Below the pieces are notes generated by a model. That model searched no databases. It was not told the origin of the DNA and saw only the letters and a program-made list of their open reading frames with translations. Of a stretch of DNA of 64,000 nt, positions 21,301 through 31,468 are shown one piece after another (within the stretch, counting starts at the first letter, position 1; the number at the start of each line of letters is the position of its first letter). The translations under genes were made by a program, and so were the position numbers. The DNA is taken from the NCBI RefSeq assembly GCF_000424685.1, contig NZ_KE384224.1:434001-498000 (forward strand), in the 5' to 3' direction. Source of the stretch: Methylococcus capsulatus str. Texas = ATCC 19069 (GTDB taxonomy: Bacteria > Pseudomonadota > Gammaproteobacteria > Methylococcales > Methylococcaceae).

Positions 21301-21560
21301 ACGCCGCGGTGGAAGCCACCCGGCGCCGGTTCCGGCCCATCATCATGACCTCGTTCGCTTTCATCCTGGGTGTCGTCCCGCTGATGAAGGCCGGCGGCGC
21401 CGGCGCGGCCAGCCAGCAGGCGATCGGCACCGTGGTGTTCGGCGGCATGCTGGCCTCGACCATCCTGGCCATCCCCTTCGTACCGGTGTTCTACGTCATC
21501 ACCCAGCGCTGGAGCGAGCGGAACAAGGGAGGCAAACCGGAATCTCCGGCGACCGGCTGA
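18396..21560 (+). CDS. RND efflux pump, HAE1/AcrB family
   Basis: A 1054-residue inner-membrane drug/proton antiporter. It begins MISKFFIERPIFANVIAIV as AcrB does, has twelve predicted membrane helices, the proton-relay pair Asp-Asp in GIVVDDAIMIVENA, and the terminal GVVPLMKAGGAGAASQQAIG block. Full length for the HAE1 class, which exports hydrophobic compounds. It forms a tripartite system with the adaptor and outer-membrane genes upstream. No local regulator (TetR/MarR) is present. Confidence 0.95.
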   Translation: MISKFFIERPIFANVIAIVTIILGAVSLINLPVAQYPDIVPPTIQVTTRYPGASAEIIANTVGIPIEQAVNGVENSLYLSSTSGSDGSYTLTVTFRVGSDLNTGLALVQNMVNGALAQLPDAVQKQGVTVKKVSTDMLQVISLYSDDDRFDETYLSNYAVINLQYPLARIHGVGQIKVVGAGSYSMRVWLNPERLRYYGLTAKDVADAIQQQNVEVVAGQLGGPPVPEDQPYQFTINALGRLSDVSEFENIIIKTSRGKPQQSVTNEDAARIVRVKDLARVELSQQTYTNYAEVNGHKSTQIVVYTLPGANAIDVGERIKQSMEEMSQDFPQGLKYAIFYDTTKFIDQSIHAVYETLFEAGVLVLIVIMVFLQNWRATLVPATTVPVTIIGAFAAMAMLGFSVNLMTLFALILAIGIVVDDAIMIVENAWHYIEKGLTPKEASIKAMSEMTGPVIGITLVLTAVFLPSAFLPGITGQMFRQFALVIASTAIISAINALTLKPAQCALYLKARPADHRPNAFYRGFNEVYAAIEAAYTRVVRWMVKRAGTMAVVFFAFIAMGGWLFSIHPTGFLPSEDQGYAIIMTRLPDGAAQPRLREASRKLDEVLKKTPGVHAWVVIGGLSILDTANLSNASTTFVIYDDWDKRGEALDQRHILGSLKKQLDAIPEAQFAIMIPPPIRGLGQAGGFQMMVEDRRSLGLPELQKGVQELTRAGSTQSGLGFVGSTFSNRSPQLYLDIDRTKAQSQEVPLSNVFATLQAYLGSAYVNLFNKFNQSFQVYVQADAPYRLRPEDIQNLYVKNVREEMVPLGSLLTVKHMLGSELVTRYNLYPAAPVFGSAAPGSSSGEAIQLMERIAKNTLPQGMSFEWTATAFQEKQLGNQAYYIYLLSIVLVFLVLAAQYESWASPAAVILVVPMALVGVIVALIIRHFDNNLYTQVGLVLMIALASKNAILVVEFARELRAEGMAIADAAVEATRRRFRPIIMTSFAFILGVVPLMKAGGAGAASQQAIGTVVFGGMLASTILAIPFVPVFYVITQRWSERNKGGKPESPATG

Positions 21561-21597
21561 GGCGGCCCGTAGGAGTGTCACGGCCTCACCGGTCCCG

Positions 21598-21634
21598 TGG
21601 GAGCTCGACGGAAGCAGGCTTTGGTCGACTCCCA
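21598..21634 (+). terminator. Hairpin after the RND operon
   Basis: TGGGAGCTCGAC pairs with GTCGACTCCCA with one bulged base across a 14-base loop, about 40 bp after the pump stop. No clear T-run follows, so it may be a rho-dependent end or a processing hairpin. Confidence 0.4.
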
Positions 21635-21661
21635 TGATTACGATTGACAACCCGGCTCCGC

Positions 21662-21693
21662 TTGACGAAAGTGTAGCCAGCTTTGTGGTACAT
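21662..21693 (+). promoter_or_regulatory. Candidate promoter of the nuo operon
   Basis: TTGACG at 21662 is a good -35 box. The best -10 candidates (TGGTAC or GTACAT) lie 18-20 bp downstream and are weak. Position 50-80 bp before nuoA is right. Confidence 0.35.
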
Positions 21694-21743
21694 CCTCCGC
21701 CTCGACGGGTGATGCTTACGCTGACATCGGGAGACATGCGCAC

Positions 21744-22163
21744 ATGAGTTCCGCTGGCGTTCCACATACCGATCTTTGGCCGCTCCTGCTCTATTTCGAG
21801 CTGGTGCTGGTCGTCGTGGGCACGATGCTCGCGCTGCCCCCCTTCCTGGGGGAACGCCGCACCCGCCGCACCCCGGCGACGGAGCAGCCGTACGAATCCG
21901 GCATCGTCGCGGTGGGCAGCTCCCAGCTCCGTTTTTCCGTCCGCTTCTATCTCATCGCGATCTTCTTCGTCATCTTCGACCTGGAAGCCGTCTTCATCTT
22001 CGCCTGGGCCATCGCGTTCCGCGAAAGCGGCTGGCCCGGCTACATCGAAATCCTGATCTTCATCGGCGTCCTGGTCGCCACACTGGTCTATCTGTGGCGC
22101 ATCGGCGCGCTCGACTGGCGCACACCCCGCCAACGCGGCATCGAAGCCACGATCCACCAGTAG
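21744..22163 (+). CDS. nuoA: NADH-quinone oxidoreductase subunit A
   Basis: A 139-residue membrane subunit of complex I with three helices. It has YESGIVAVGSSQLRFSVRFY, the conserved loop near the quinone site, and the FVIFDLEAVFIFAWA segment. First gene of the complete nuo operon; ATG follows GGGAG about 10 bp upstream. Confidence 0.96.
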   Translation: MSSAGVPHTDLWPLLLYFELVLVVVGTMLALPPFLGERRTRRTPATEQPYESGIVAVGSSQLRFSVRFYLIAIFFVIFDLEAVFIFAWAIAFRESGWPGYIEILIFIGVLVATLVYLWRIGALDWRTPRQRGIEATIHQ

Positions 22164-22172
22164 GAGCCCCTC

Positions 22173-22814
22173 ATGCGCTGGAGCCTGAAACGAGCAGACC
22201 AAAGCCCGATGCCTCAGCCGGGCCGGCAAACCTACGAAGAAGTGCTGCGGCGCAACATCCTGTTCGCCCGCCTGGACGACCTGGTGCGCTGGGGCCGCAA
22301 GAATTCGATCTGGCCGTTCAATTTCGGCCTTTCCTGCTGCTACGTGGAAATGGCGACGGCCTTCACCAGCCGCTTCGACATCGCCCGTTTCGGTTCCGAA
22401 GTGATCCGCGCCAGTCCCCGCCAGGCCGACCTGATGGTGATCTCCGGTACGGTGTTCCGCAAGATGGCGCCTGTGGTCAAGCACCTCTACGACCAGCTGC
22501 TCGAACCCAAGTGGATCATTTCCATGGGCTCCTGCGCCAACTCCGGCGGCATGTACGACATCTACAGCGTGGTCCAGGGCGTGGACAAATTCTTACCCGT
22601 CGACGTCTACGTGCCGGGCTGCCCGCCACGGCCGGAAGCCTTGCTGGAGGGACTGATGATGTTGCAGGAATCGGTGGGAAAAGAGGCGCGGCCCCTGAGC
22701 TGGGTGATCGGACCGCAAGGCATTCAAAAGGCCCCCGCGCCGAGCCGGCGTGATCTCAAGCAGGCCGAACGCAACCGGGCGACCGAACTGCACGACCCGT
22801 TCAGCCTGGACTAA
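22173..22814 (+). CDS. nuoB: NADH-quinone oxidoreductase subunit B
   Basis: A 213-residue peripheral subunit that carries cluster N2, which reduces quinone. The ligand cysteines are visible: [24 protein letters not shown] and [11 protein letters not shown]. It starts 9 bp after nuoA. The tail of about 35 residues is longer than the catalytic core needs but within family range. Confidence 0.96.
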   Translation: MRWSLKRADQSPMPQPGRQTYEEVLRRNILFARLDDLVRWGRKNSIWPFNFGLSCCYVEMATAFTSRFDIARFGSEVIRASPRQADLMVISGTVFRKMAPVVKHLYDQLLEPKWIISMGSCANSGGMYDIYSVVQGVDKFLPVDVYVPGCPPRPEALLEGLMMLQESVGKEARPLSWVIGPQGIQKAPAPSRRDLKQAERNRATELHDPFSLD

Positions 22815-22832
22815 GCGGGAGGAAATCCAGAC

Positions 22833-24596
22833 ATGGCAGCCCCGACGACGGAACATGCCGAAACCATCGTCCCGGCCCTGTGCCGGCGCTTCGGCGGCGA
22901 GACCTTCGTCCAGCAGACCACCGCTGACGGCATTCCCACCCTGTGGCTGCCCGCCCGAATCCTCGTGGAGACGATCCGCTACCTCCGTTCGGAAATCGAC
23001 CGCCCCTATGCCCTGCTGTTCGACCTGACCGCCGTCGATGAACGGGTCCGGAAGCACCGTGACGGCATGCCGGCAAGCGCCTACACGGTCGTCTATCACC
23101 TCGTCTCGCTGGAGCGCAACGCCGATGTCCGGCTGAAAATCGCCTTGCCGGAGACCGATCCGGCGCTCCCCAGCATCGTTGCCGTCTGCCCCGCCGCCAA
23201 CTGGTACGAGCGCGAAGTCTGGGACATGTTCGGCATCCGTTTCGACGGGCATCCCAACCTGCGCCGCCTCATCATGCCGCCGACCTGGCAGGGCCATCCC
23301 TTGCGCAAGGATCATCCGGCCCGGGCCACCGAGATGGAACCGTTCAGCCTGCCGGACGATGTGCAACAGCAGGAGCAGGAAGCCCTGCGCTTCGTGCCCG
23401 AGGAATGGGGCATGCAGCGCCAGAGCGAGGACACCGACTTCCTGTTCCTGAACCTGGGCCCCAATCACCCCAGCGTGCACGGTGTGTTCCGCGTCGCCCT
23501 CCAGCTCGACGGCGAGGAGATCGTCGATGCCGTGCCCGACATCGGTTATCACCACCGGGGCGCGGAAAAGATGGGGGAACGCCAGTCCTGGCACAGCTAC
23601 ATCCCCTACACCGACCGGATCGATTACCTGGGCGGTTCGATGAACAACCTGCCTTACGTCATGGCGGTGGAGAAGCTGGCCGGAATCGAGGTGCCGGAGC
23701 GCGCCCGGGTCATCCGCGTCATGATTTCCGAGTTCTACCGGATCGCCAGCCACCTGCTGTTCTACGGGACGTTCGCCCAGGACGTGGGCCAGATGTCGCC
23801 GATTTTCTACATGTTCATCGACCGCGAGAGGGTGTTCGAGATCATCGAATCGTTTACCGGCGCCCGGATGCACTCCAGCTTCTTCCGCATCGGCGGGGTG
23901 GCCATGGACCTCCCCGAGGGCTGGGACAGACTGATCCGTGAATTCATCGCCTATTTTCCCAGGCGTCTGGCCGAATACGACAAGGCGGTGATGGCCAACA
24001 AGCTGATCCAGCGCCGCACCCGCGGGATCGGCGCCTACACCACGACCGAGGCCATCGACTGGAGCGTGACCGGCGCGGGACTGCGGGCCACGGGGCTGCC
24101 CTGGGACTACCGCAAGGCACGGCCCTATTCGGGTTACGAGAACTTCGAATTCGACGTTCCTACCGGCACGAACGGCGACTGCTACGACCGTTGCGCGGTG
24201 CGGGTGGAAGAGATGCGGCAGAGCCTCCGGATCATCGAGCAGTGTGTGGAGCACATGCCTTCCGGCCCTTACAAAGCCGAGCACCCGCTCACCACCCCAC
24301 CGCCCAAGGAACGCACGATGCACGACATCGAGACTCTGATCCAGCATTTCCTCAGCGTCTCCTGGGGCCCGGTGATCCCGCCGGGCGAGGTCTGCGTGAC
24401 GATCGAGGCGACCAAGGGCCTGAACGGCTATTACCTGACCTCGGACGGCGGCACCATGTCCTACCGTACCCGCATCCGCACCCCCTCGTTCCCGCATCTG
24501 CAAATGATCCCGCTGATGAGCCGGGGCATGATGGTCGCCGACCTGATCGCCATCCTCGCCAGCATCGATTTCGTGATGGCCGATGTGGACCGCTGA
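22833..24596 (+). CDS. nuoCD: NADH-quinone oxidoreductase fused subunits C and D
   Basis: A 587-residue fusion: the 30-kDa NuoC domain (to about residue 175, with [20 protein letters not shown]) joined to the 49-kDa NuoD domain ([31 protein letters not shown]), which builds the quinone pocket with NuoB. The fusion is typical of gammaproteobacteria such as Escherichia and Pseudomonas, supporting the class assignment. Confidence 0.96.
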   Translation: MAAPTTEHAETIVPALCRRFGGETFVQQTTADGIPTLWLPARILVETIRYLRSEIDRPYALLFDLTAVDERVRKHRDGMPASAYTVVYHLVSLERNADVRLKIALPETDPALPSIVAVCPAANWYEREVWDMFGIRFDGHPNLRRLIMPPTWQGHPLRKDHPARATEMEPFSLPDDVQQQEQEALRFVPEEWGMQRQSEDTDFLFLNLGPNHPSVHGVFRVALQLDGEEIVDAVPDIGYHHRGAEKMGERQSWHSYIPYTDRIDYLGGSMNNLPYVMAVEKLAGIEVPERARVIRVMISEFYRIASHLLFYGTFAQDVGQMSPIFYMFIDRERVFEIIESFTGARMHSSFFRIGGVAMDLPEGWDRLIREFIAYFPRRLAEYDKAVMANKLIQRRTRGIGAYTTTEAIDWSVTGAGLRATGLPWDYRKARPYSGYENFEFDVPTGTNGDCYDRCAVRVEEMRQSLRIIEQCVEHMPSGPYKAEHPLTTPPPKERTMHDIETLIQHFLSVSWGPVIPPGEVCVTIEATKGLNGYYLTSDGGTMSYRTRIRTPSFPHLQMIPLMSRGMMVADLIAILASIDFVMADVDR

Positions 24597-24608
24597 AGGA
24601 ACCGGAAC

Positions 24609-25082
24609 ATGACCCTCACATCCGACGAAATCCAAGCCATCCTCCGGGAAGCCAGGCATTTCCCTCACCCTTCGGCGGCCGCGATCGAAGCGTTGAACGT
24701 CGTGCAGCGCAGTCACGGCTGGATTTCCGATGAGCTGCTGCAGGAGATCGCCGAACTGCTGGGAATGTCGCCGGCGGAGCTGGACAGCATCGCCACCTTC
24801 TACAACCTGATCTACCGCCGGCCGGTCGGCAGACGCGTCATCCACTACTGCAACAGCGTGAGCTGCTGGATGCTGGGCGCCGAGGACAACCGCCGCCATC
24901 TGAGCGAAAAACTCGGCATCGCTGTGGGGGAAACCACGGGGAACGGCGAATACACCCTGCTGCCCATCGTCTGCCTGGGAGCCTGCGACAAGGCTCCGGT
25001 ACTCATGATCGGCGACGAGACCCATTTCAACGTCGATCCCGCCAGACTGGACGACATTCTCGGTGAAACCGGAGCGCCCTGA
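24609..25082 (+). CDS. nuoE: NADH-quinone oxidoreductase subunit E
   Basis: A 157-residue [2Fe-2S] subunit (cluster N1a) of the NADH dehydrogenase module. Ligands appear as CNSVSCWMLG and CLGACDKAPVL. It starts 12 bp after nuoCD; its stop TGA overlaps the nuoF ATG, indicating coupling. Confidence 0.95.
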   Translation: MTLTSDEIQAILREARHFPHPSAAAIEALNVVQRSHGWISDELLQEIAELLGMSPAELDSIATFYNLIYRRPVGRRVIHYCNSVSCWMLGAEDNRRHLSEKLGIAVGETTGNGEYTLLPIVCLGACDKAPVLMIGDETHFNVDPARLDDILGETGAP

Positions 25083-26365
25083 TGGACAAGCCGCTCACCC
25101 GCAACATCAAATCCGACGGCTCGACCGTGACTCTGGCCGAGTATCTCGCCAGCGGCGGCTACGAAGGATTGAAAAAAACCCTCGCCGAATTCGCCCCTCT
25201 CGACGTACAACAACGGGTCAAAGACTCCGGACTGCGCGGCCGCGGCGGCGCCGGCTTCCCGACCGGCCTGAAATGGAGCTTCGTGCCGATGGGCGAGGAC
25301 GCACCCCGGACCAAATACCTGGTGGTCAACGGCGACGAGATGGAACCCGGTGCGTTCAAGGACCGGCTGTTACTGGAGGGCGATCCGCACCAGCTGATCG
25401 AAGGCGTGGTCATCGCAGCTTACGCCATCCAGGCCAATATCGCCTACGTCTTCCTCCGCGGCGAATACCGGCTGGCGGCGGCGCGGCTGCGGCAGGCGAT
25501 CGCCGAAGCCGAAGCCCAGGGGCTGCTCGGCGAAGGCATCCTCGGCTCGGGATTCAGCCTGGACCTGCGCCTGCACACCAGCGCCGGGCGCTACATCTGC
25601 GGCGAGGAAACCGCACTGCTCAACTCGCTGGAAGGCAAGCGCGCCAACCCCCGCGCCAAGCCGCCGTTTCCGCAAGTCTCCGGCCTGTTCGGCAAGCCCA
25701 CCATCGTCAACAACGTCGAGACCCTCTGCAACCTGCCGCACATCCTCCGCAACGGGGTGGAGTGGTACAAAGGACTCAGCCGGACCGGCGAACCGGGCAC
25801 CAAGATCTACGGCGTCAGCGGCCGGGTCAGGTCCCCCGGCGCCTGGGAGCTGCCCATGGGCACGACGGCGCGCGAGATCATCGAGGAGCACGCCGGCGGC
25901 ATGCGCGACGGCTACCGTTTGAAGGGCTACCTGCCGGGAGGGGCCTCTACCGACTTCCTGCTGCCCGAACACCTGGATATTCCCATGGACTACGGCTCCA
26001 TCGGCAAGGCCGGCAGCCGGCTCGGTACCGGCACGATGATCTTGCTGGATGATAAGACCTGCCCGGTGCAGATGGTGCTCAACCTGGAACGGTTCTTCGC
26101 TCAGGAATCCTGCGGCTGGTGCACCCCTTGCCGGGATGGCCTGCCCTGGACCGTCAGCCTGCTCGAAGGGCTGATCGAAGGGCGCGGCCGGCCGGAGGAC
26201 CTCGCGACTCTGGAACGCTTGTGCGGCCTGCTCGGCCCGGGCAACACCTTCTGCGCCCTCGCGCCCGGTGCAATGGAACCGCTGCAGAGCGCCCTCAAGT
26301 ACTTCCGCGCCGATTTCGAGCGCTATCTCCAGCCGCAAACCACCCGCGGAGGCATGTATGCCTGA
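25082..26365 (+). CDS. nuoF: NADH-quinone oxidoreductase subunit F
   Basis: A 427-residue subunit that binds NADH, FMN and cluster N3. Seen are the glycine-rich LRGRGGAGFPTGLKW (nucleotide/FMN site), YICGEETALLNSLEG and the N3 motif ESCGWCTPCRDG with a later Cys (GNTFCAL). It overlaps nuoE by one base and nuoG by 8 bases. Confidence 0.96.
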   Translation: MDKPLTRNIKSDGSTVTLAEYLASGGYEGLKKTLAEFAPLDVQQRVKDSGLRGRGGAGFPTGLKWSFVPMGEDAPRTKYLVVNGDEMEPGAFKDRLLLEGDPHQLIEGVVIAAYAIQANIAYVFLRGEYRLAAARLRQAIAEAEAQGLLGEGILGSGFSLDLRLHTSAGRYICGEETALLNSLEGKRANPRAKPPFPQVSGLFGKPTIVNNVETLCNLPHILRNGVEWYKGLSRTGEPGTKIYGVSGRVRSPGAWELPMGTTAREIIEEHAGGMRDGYRLKGYLPGGASTDFLLPEHLDIPMDYGSIGKAGSRLGTGTMILLDDKTCPVQMVLNLERFFAQESCGWCTPCRDGLPWTVSLLEGLIEGRGRPEDLATLERLCGLLGPGNTFCALAPGAMEPLQSALKYFRADFERYLQPQTTRGGMYA

Positions 26366-29147
26366 CAAAATCGTCGGGAACGATTTTGGACCGCCGAAGG
26401 CGGGTCCGAAGGACGGACTCCAGGGAGGGAGTCCGCACAAAATCGTCGGGAACGGTTTTGGACCGCCGAAGGCGGGTCTGCACATCGAGATCGACGGCAA
26501 GAGCCATCCCGTCAAGGCCGGAGAAAACCTGCTGCAGGCGATCCTCTCGCTGGGCCTGGATCTACCCTATTTTTGCTGGCACCCGGCCATGGGTTCGGTC
26601 GGCGCCTGCCGCCAGTGCGGCGTGATCCAGTTCAAAGATGCGAACGACGCCCAAGGCCGGGTGGTAATGGCCTGCATGACGCCGGTCGCGGAGGGTATGC
26701 GGATTTCTCTCCAAGGCCCCGACGCCAAAGCCTTCCGCGCCGGCATCCTGGAACTGCTGATGACCAACCATCCGCACGACTGCCCGGTGTGCGAGGAAGG
26801 CGGCGAATGCCATCTGCAGGACATGACCGTGATGACCGGCCATACCGTCCGCCAGTACCGCGGCCTCAAGCGCACCCACCGCAACCAGGACTTGGGCCCC
26901 TTCATCAACCACGAGATGAACCGCTGCATCGCCTGCTACCGCTGCGTCCGCTATTACCAGGACTATTGCGGCGGCGACGATCTGCAGGTGTTCGCCTCGC
27001 ACAACCACGTCTATTTCGGCCGCCAGGAAGACGGCGTACTGGAGAACGAGTTCAGTGGCAACCTCGTCGAGGTCTGCCCGACCGGGGTATTCACCGACAA
27101 AACCTTCAGCCGGCATTACAGCCGCAAATGGGATCTGCAGACCGCGCCTTCGGTCTGCGTCCACTGCGGCATTGGCTGCAACACCAGCCCCGGTGAGCGT
27201 TACGGCAGCCTGCGGCGGATCGTCAACCGCTACCACGGCGAGATCAACGGCTATTTCCTCTGCGACCGGGGACGATTCGGCTACGGCTTCGTCAACGGCC
27301 CGGCCCGCCTGTATCAGGCCCGCTCCGCCGAAACCGGTCCGCTGGACGTGTCGACCGCCGAAAACCGCTTGCGCGCCATGCTGGAGGATGCCAAGGGAAT
27401 CGTCGGCATCGGATCACCCCGTGCCAGCCTCGAGGCCAATTTCGCCTTGCGGGAACGGGTCGGCGCGGAGCGTTTCCATGCCGGCATCGGCGACGCCGAA
27501 CACGGTTGCCTGCGCACCCTGCTCGACCTCGTCCGGAACCTCCCCCTCCACCTCGTGTCGCTGCGCGAGGCCGAACGGGCGGATGCCGTGCTCATCCTCG
27601 GCGAAGACCCGACCCAGACCGCGCCGCGGCTGGCGCTGGCGCTGCGCCAGGCGGTGCGCAACCGCGCCCTGGCCATCGCCGACGAACTGGGTATCCCGCA
27701 CTGGCAGGATGCCGCCGTGCGTGAAGCGGCCCAGGCCGAAAAGAGCCCGCTGTTCATCGCCAGTCCGGCGCCGACCCGGCTGGACGACATCGCCGCGCGA
27801 ACCTGCCGCGCATCCCCCCGGACCATCGCCCGGCTGGGCTTCGCCGTCGCGCATGGCATCTGCCCCGAAGCGCCGGCCGTCATGGGTCTGACACCCGAGC
27901 ACGAAGCCCTGGCCGCGGAAATCGCCCAGGCTCTGACCTCGGCCGAACGCCCCCTGATCGTGGCCGGTACCGGCTGCCTGAGCGAAGACGTGCTGCGGGC
28001 GGTGGGCCAGATCGCCGCTGCGCTGGCGGCGGCACGGCCGGGACGGGCCACTGCGGTGCATTTCGCCGTGCCGGAATGCAACAGCCTGGGGCTGGCGCTG
28101 ATGGATGCGCAATCTCTGGCACACGCCGCCCACACCATCGAATCGGGCGAGGCCGACACCTTGCTGATCCTGGAGAACGATCTCTACCGGCGGGCGGACC
28201 GAACCACGGTCGATGCGCTGCTGACGCGTGCCAGACAGGTGATCGTGATCGACCATACCCTGCACGCCACGGCGGAGCGCGCCCACCTCGTCCTGCCGGC
28301 CGCCAGCTTCGCCGAGACCGAAGGGACGCTGGTCAGCAGTGAAGGCCGCGCCCAGCGCTTCTTCGCGGCGATGCAGCCGGCCGGCGACAGCCGCGATGGC
28401 TGGCGCTGGCTCGGGCCATGGCCCTGCCTCGACGATCTGACCCGAGCGCTGGCCGACTCGCTGCCGGTGTTCCAGCAAATCACCGCTTGTGCGCCGGGAG
28501 CGGCCTTCCGCATCGCGGGCCAGAAGATCCCGCGCCAGCCGCACCGCTACAGCGGACGCACCGCGATGCTGGCCGACATCCGCATCCACGAACCGAAACA
28601 GCCGGAGGATACCGATTCGGCCCTGGCCTTCTCCATGGAGGGAGCGGCAAACGACCATCCGCCGGCCCTGAATCCCTTCGTCTGGGCGCCGGGCTGGAAC
28701 TCGAACCAAGCGGTCGGCAAGTTCCAGGACGAAGCCGGCGGGCATCTCTCCGGCGGCGATCCCGGCATCCGCCTGATCGGTGATGGCGCCGGAACCGGCC
28801 TACCGTGGTCCGTGCCGCCGGAAACCGAAGCGTCCATTGCGGACGCGCTGCGGCTGGTACCGCTGCACCACATCTTCGGCAGCGACGAGACCAGCATGCA
28901 CTCGTCCGCAGTGGCGGAACGGGCCCCGCATCCCTATGTGGCCCTCAACCCCGAGGACGCGGCCCGACTCGGTCTCGCCGAAGGCGAAGAAGTCGAACTC
29001 GCCCCGGACGTCTGGCTGCCGGTGAAATGCCTGCCCGGTCTCGCGGCAGGGATCGCCGGCGTGCCGGCCGGCCTGCCCGACCTGCCCGTCCCGGTAACCG
29101 CTTGGCAGTCGTGGAAACCGAACAAACCTGGAGATGAGACATCATGA
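26358..29147 (+). CDS. nuoG: NADH-quinone oxidoreductase subunit G, with an N-terminal repeat insertion
   Basis: A 929-residue iron-sulfur subunit. After an odd N-terminus it has the [2Fe-2S] ferredoxin domain ([18 protein letters not shown] ... ACMTP), the [17 protein letters not shown] and [12 protein letters not shown] cluster motifs, the N7 ligands ([12 protein letters not shown] ... CDRGRFG) and a molybdopterin-oxidoreductase-like body. Normal NuoG begins directly with the ferredoxin strand (here [19 protein letters not shown]). About 38 residues precede it, made of two copies of KIVGNxFGPPKAG separated by a short linker, from the DNA repeat listed separately. ATG 26358 overlaps the nuoF stop; no closer start exists before the ferredoxin strand. 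Confidence 0.93.
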   Translation: MPDKIVGNDFGPPKAGPKDGLQGGSPHKIVGNGFGPPKAGLHIEIDGKSHPVKAGENLLQAILSLGLDLPYFCWHPAMGSVGACRQCGVIQFKDANDAQGRVVMACMTPVAEGMRISLQGPDAKAFRAGILELLMTNHPHDCPVCEEGGECHLQDMTVMTGHTVRQYRGLKRTHRNQDLGPFINHEMNRCIACYRCVRYYQDYCGGDDLQVFASHNHVYFGRQEDGVLENEFSGNLVEVCPTGVFTDKTFSRHYSRKWDLQTAPSVCVHCGIGCNTSPGERYGSLRRIVNRYHGEINGYFLCDRGRFGYGFVNGPARLYQARSAETGPLDVSTAENRLRAMLEDAKGIVGIGSPRASLEANFALRERVGAERFHAGIGDAEHGCLRTLLDLVRNLPLHLVSLREAERADAVLILGEDPTQTAPRLALALRQAVRNRALAIADELGIPHWQDAAVREAAQAEKSPLFIASPAPTRLDDIAARTCRASPRTIARLGFAVAHGICPEAPAVMGLTPEHEALAAEIAQALTSAERPLIVAGTGCLSEDVLRAVGQIAAALAAARPGRATAVHFAVPECNSLGLALMDAQSLAHAAHTIESGEADTLLILENDLYRRADRTTVDALLTRARQVIVIDHTLHATAERAHLVLPAASFAETEGTLVSSEGRAQRFFAAMQPAGDSRDGWRWLGPWPCLDDLTRALADSLPVFQQITACAPGAAFRIAGQKIPRQPHRYSGRTAMLADIRIHEPKQPEDTDSALAFSMEGAANDHPPALNPFVWAPGWNSNQAVGKFQDEAGGHLSGGDPGIRLIGDGAGTGLPWSVPPETEASIADALRLVPLHHIFGSDETSMHSSAVAERAPHPYVALNPEDAARLGLAEGEEVELAPDVWLPVKCLPGLAAGIAGVPAGLPDLPVPVTAWQSWKPNKPGDETS
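26365..26478 (+). repeat. Tandem 42-bp palindromic repeat inserted in the start of nuoG
   Basis: Two copies (26365-26406 and 26437-26478) match at 41 of 42 bases and lie exactly 72 bp apart, keeping frame. Each copy holds two hairpins: AAAATCGT/ACGATTTT with a CGGGA loop (one G-U pair in copy 2) and GGACCGCC/GGCGGGTCC with a GAA loop. The 30-bp linker has a third perfect hairpin, CGGACTCC/GGAGTCCG. Dense hairpins in a coding 5' end resemble the palindromic elements that insert into genes in Rickettsia; relatedness to those is not claimed. Confidence 0.85.
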
Positions 29148-30094
29148 CCGTCGGATCACCCGCTGTCGTCATCGGCATCCTGCTCTCGACCGTGATCGTC
29201 GCGGCCTGGCTGATCTGGGTGGAGCGCCGCATGATCGGAATCTGGCAGGACCGGCTCGGCCCCAACCGGGTCGGCCCGCTGGGACTGGGACAGGTCGTGG
29301 CGGACATGGTCAAGATCTTCTTCAAGGAGGACTGGATTCCGCCTTTCGCCGACAAGCCGGTGTTCGTCATCGCGCCGGCCATCGTCATGGTGACCATGCT
29401 GCTCGGCTTCGTCGTGGTACCGTTCGCGCCGGGCGTGGGCGTCATCGACTTCAATTTCGGCCTGCTGTATTTCTTCGCGCTGTCTTCGCTGGCGGTCTAC
29501 AGCCAAGTGCTGGCGGGCTATGCCTCGAACAACAAATATTCGCTGTTGGGGAGCCTGCGCGCCGCCGCCCAGAGCATCAGCTACGAGGTCTTCATGGGGC
29601 TGGCCGCCATGGGCGTGGTGATGCTGGCTGGCAGCTTCAACCTACGGGAGATCGTCGAAGCGCAGAAAGACGGCTGGTACGTACTGCCGCAGTTTGCCGG
29701 CTTTCTCGCCTTCCTCGTGGCGGCCGTAGCGGAATGCCATCGCGCGCCCTTCGACCTGCCGGAAGCCGAACAGGAAATCACCGGCGGTTTCCACACCGAA
29801 TATTCCGGCATGAAATTCGGCATGTTCTTCGTCGGCGAATACCTGGGGATCACCTTGAACTCGGCCATCCTGGTGACGCTGTTCTTCGGCGGCTGGCTGG
29901 GACCGGCCTTCCTGCCGCCTTTGGCCTGGTTCATCCTCAAGACCCTGGTCTTCATCCTTTTCTTCATCCTGCTGCGGGCGGCGCTGGCCCGGCCGCGCTA
30001 TGACCAGTTCATGAGTTTCGGCTGGAAGGTGATGCTGCCGCTGACCCTGGCCAATATCGTCGTCACCGGGGCCGTCGGCTTGTCGGTGCCATGA
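29144..30094 (+). CDS. nuoH: NADH-quinone oxidoreductase subunit H
   Basis: A 316-residue membrane subunit joining the peripheral arm to the proton channels and lining the quinone tunnel. It has about eight helices and the conserved [37 protein letters not shown] and [14 protein letters not shown] loops. Its ATG overlaps the nuoG stop (ATGA). Confidence 0.96.
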   Translation: MTVGSPAVVIGILLSTVIVAAWLIWVERRMIGIWQDRLGPNRVGPLGLGQVVADMVKIFFKEDWIPPFADKPVFVIAPAIVMVTMLLGFVVVPFAPGVGVIDFNFGLLYFFALSSLAVYSQVLAGYASNNKYSLLGSLRAAAQSISYEVFMGLAAMGVVMLAGSFNLREIVEAQKDGWYVLPQFAGFLAFLVAAVAECHRAPFDLPEAEQEITGGFHTEYSGMKFGMFFVGEYLGITLNSAILVTLFFGGWLGPAFLPPLAWFILKTLVFILFFILLRAALARPRYDQFMSFGWKVMLPLTLANIVVTGAVGLSVP

Positions 30095-30107
30095 GGGAGG
30101 AAGCAGG

Positions 30108-30623
30108 ATGATCAGCCAGTTGCGCACCCTGTGGATCGTACTCAAGCACACCTTCTCCCGCGCCGACACGGTCCAGTACCCCGAACAGCGGCCCAAGCTC
30201 TATCCGCGCTACCGCGGCCGCATCGTCCTCACCCGCGACCCCGACGGCGAGGAGCGCTGCGTCGCCTGCAACCTCTGCGCGGCGGTGTGTCCGGTGGACT
30301 GCATCGCGCTGCAGAAGACCGAAGACGTTGACGGGCGCTGGTATCCGGAATTCTTCCGTATCAACTTTTCCCGCTGCATCCTCTGCGGCCTGTGCGAAGA
30401 AGCCTGCCCGACCTACGCGATCCAGCTCACCCCCGATTTCGAGCTGTGCGAGTACGACCGCCGCAACCTGGTGTACGAAAAGGAACATCTCTTGATCCAG
30501 GGCACCGGCAAATATCCCGGCTACAGTTTCTACCGGGTGGCAGGCAAGGCCATCGCCGGCAAAGACAAAGGCCAGGCGGAAAACGAAGCGCCTCCGATCG
30601 ACGTCCACAGCCTTTTGCCCTGA
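30108..30623 (+). CDS. nuoI: NADH-quinone oxidoreductase subunit I
   Basis: A 171-residue subunit with two [4Fe-4S] clusters (N6a, N6b). Both ferredoxin motifs are present: [15 protein letters not shown] and [15 protein letters not shown]. An N-terminal helix anchors it at the membrane arm. GGGAGGAAG lies just before the ATG. Confidence 0.96.
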   Translation: MISQLRTLWIVLKHTFSRADTVQYPEQRPKLYPRYRGRIVLTRDPDGEERCVACNLCAAVCPVDCIALQKTEDVDGRWYPEFFRINFSRCILCGLCEEACPTYAIQLTPDFELCEYDRRNLVYEKEHLLIQGTGKYPGYSFYRVAGKAIAGKDKGQAENEAPPIDVHSLLP

Positions 30624-30645
30624 CGCCAACCCCACAGGCATCGAC

Positions 30646-31140
30646 ATGGAACTGATCCTCTTCTACCTCTCCGCCCTGGTCGCCGTCGCCGCCACCTTCA
30701 TGGTGGTGATCCAGTGCAACACCGTGCACGCCCTGCTCTATCTCATCGTCTCCCTGCTGGCCTCGGGCTTCATCTTTTACCTGCTGGGGGCGTTTTTCGC
30801 GGCAGTGCTGGAAGTCATCATCTACGCCGGGGCCATCATAGTGCTGTTCGTGTTCGTGGTGATGATGCTCAATCTCGGCAGCAAAACGATCGAGCAGGAA
30901 AGACAATGGCTGTGTCCCGGCATCTGGCACGGTCCTGCCGCACTCTGCGCCATCCTCTTCGCCGAGCTGTTGTTCATCCTGATGCGTTCCGGCGCCCATG
31001 AGGCGGGCCGGATCGTCGACTCCAAGGCGCTCGGTATCGCCCTGTTCGGCCCCTATCTGCTGGCCGTCGAAACCGCCTCCATGCTGCTGTTGGCGGGGCT
31101 GGTCGGCGCCTATCACCTCGGCCGTCCCCTCAAGTCTTAG
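30646..31140 (+). CDS. nuoJ: NADH-quinone oxidoreductase subunit J
   Basis: A 164-residue membrane subunit with five helices. The third helix carries [20 protein letters not shown], the segment whose rotation is linked to proton pumping in solved complexes. Position between nuoI and nuoK confirms identity. Confidence 0.95.
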   Translation: MELILFYLSALVAVAATFMVVIQCNTVHALLYLIVSLLASGFIFYLLGAFFAAVLEVIIYAGAIIVLFVFVVMMLNLGSKTIEQERQWLCPGIWHGPAALCAILFAELLFILMRSGAHEAGRIVDSKALGIALFGPYLLAVETASMLLLAGLVGAYHLGRPLKS

Positions 31141-31151
31141 GAGCTGAAGCG

Positions 31152-31460
31152 ATGGCGCCGATTCCTTTCGAACATGCGCTGGTCCTGGCCTCGGTCCTGT
31201 TCGTACTGGGCCTGGTCGCCCTGCTGATCCGGCGCAACCTGATCGTGATGCTGATGTCGGTGGAGATCATGCTGAACGCCGCGGGCTTGGCCTTCATCGC
31301 GGCAGGGTCACGCTGGGGCCAGCCCGATGGCCAGGTCATGTTCCTGTTGATCCTGACCCTGGCCGCCGCAGAGGTCGGCGTAGGGCTGGGGCTGGGGCTG
31401 CAGGTCTATCGGCGCCACAAGACGCTGGACGTGGATCGCCTGAGCGAAATGCAAGGCTAG
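31152..31460 (+). CDS. nuoK: NADH-quinone oxidoreductase subunit K
   Basis: A 102-residue, three-helix membrane subunit. It has the two buried acidic residues of the proton path ([14 protein letters not shown] and [14 protein letters not shown]). Usual length. Confidence 0.95.
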   Translation: MAPIPFEHALVLASVLFVLGLVALLIRRNLIVMLMSVEIMLNAAGLAFIAAGSRWGQPDGQVMFLLILTLAAAEVGVGLGLGLQVYRRHKTLDVDRLSEMQG

Positions 31461-31468
31461 GAGTCGTC

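Noticed and set aside
18177-22484. A 1435-codon open frame on the minus strand
   Set aside because: It lies opposite the RND pump and nuoA/nuoB, has the Asp/Gly/His-rich composition of an antisense frame in high-GC DNA and no family motif.
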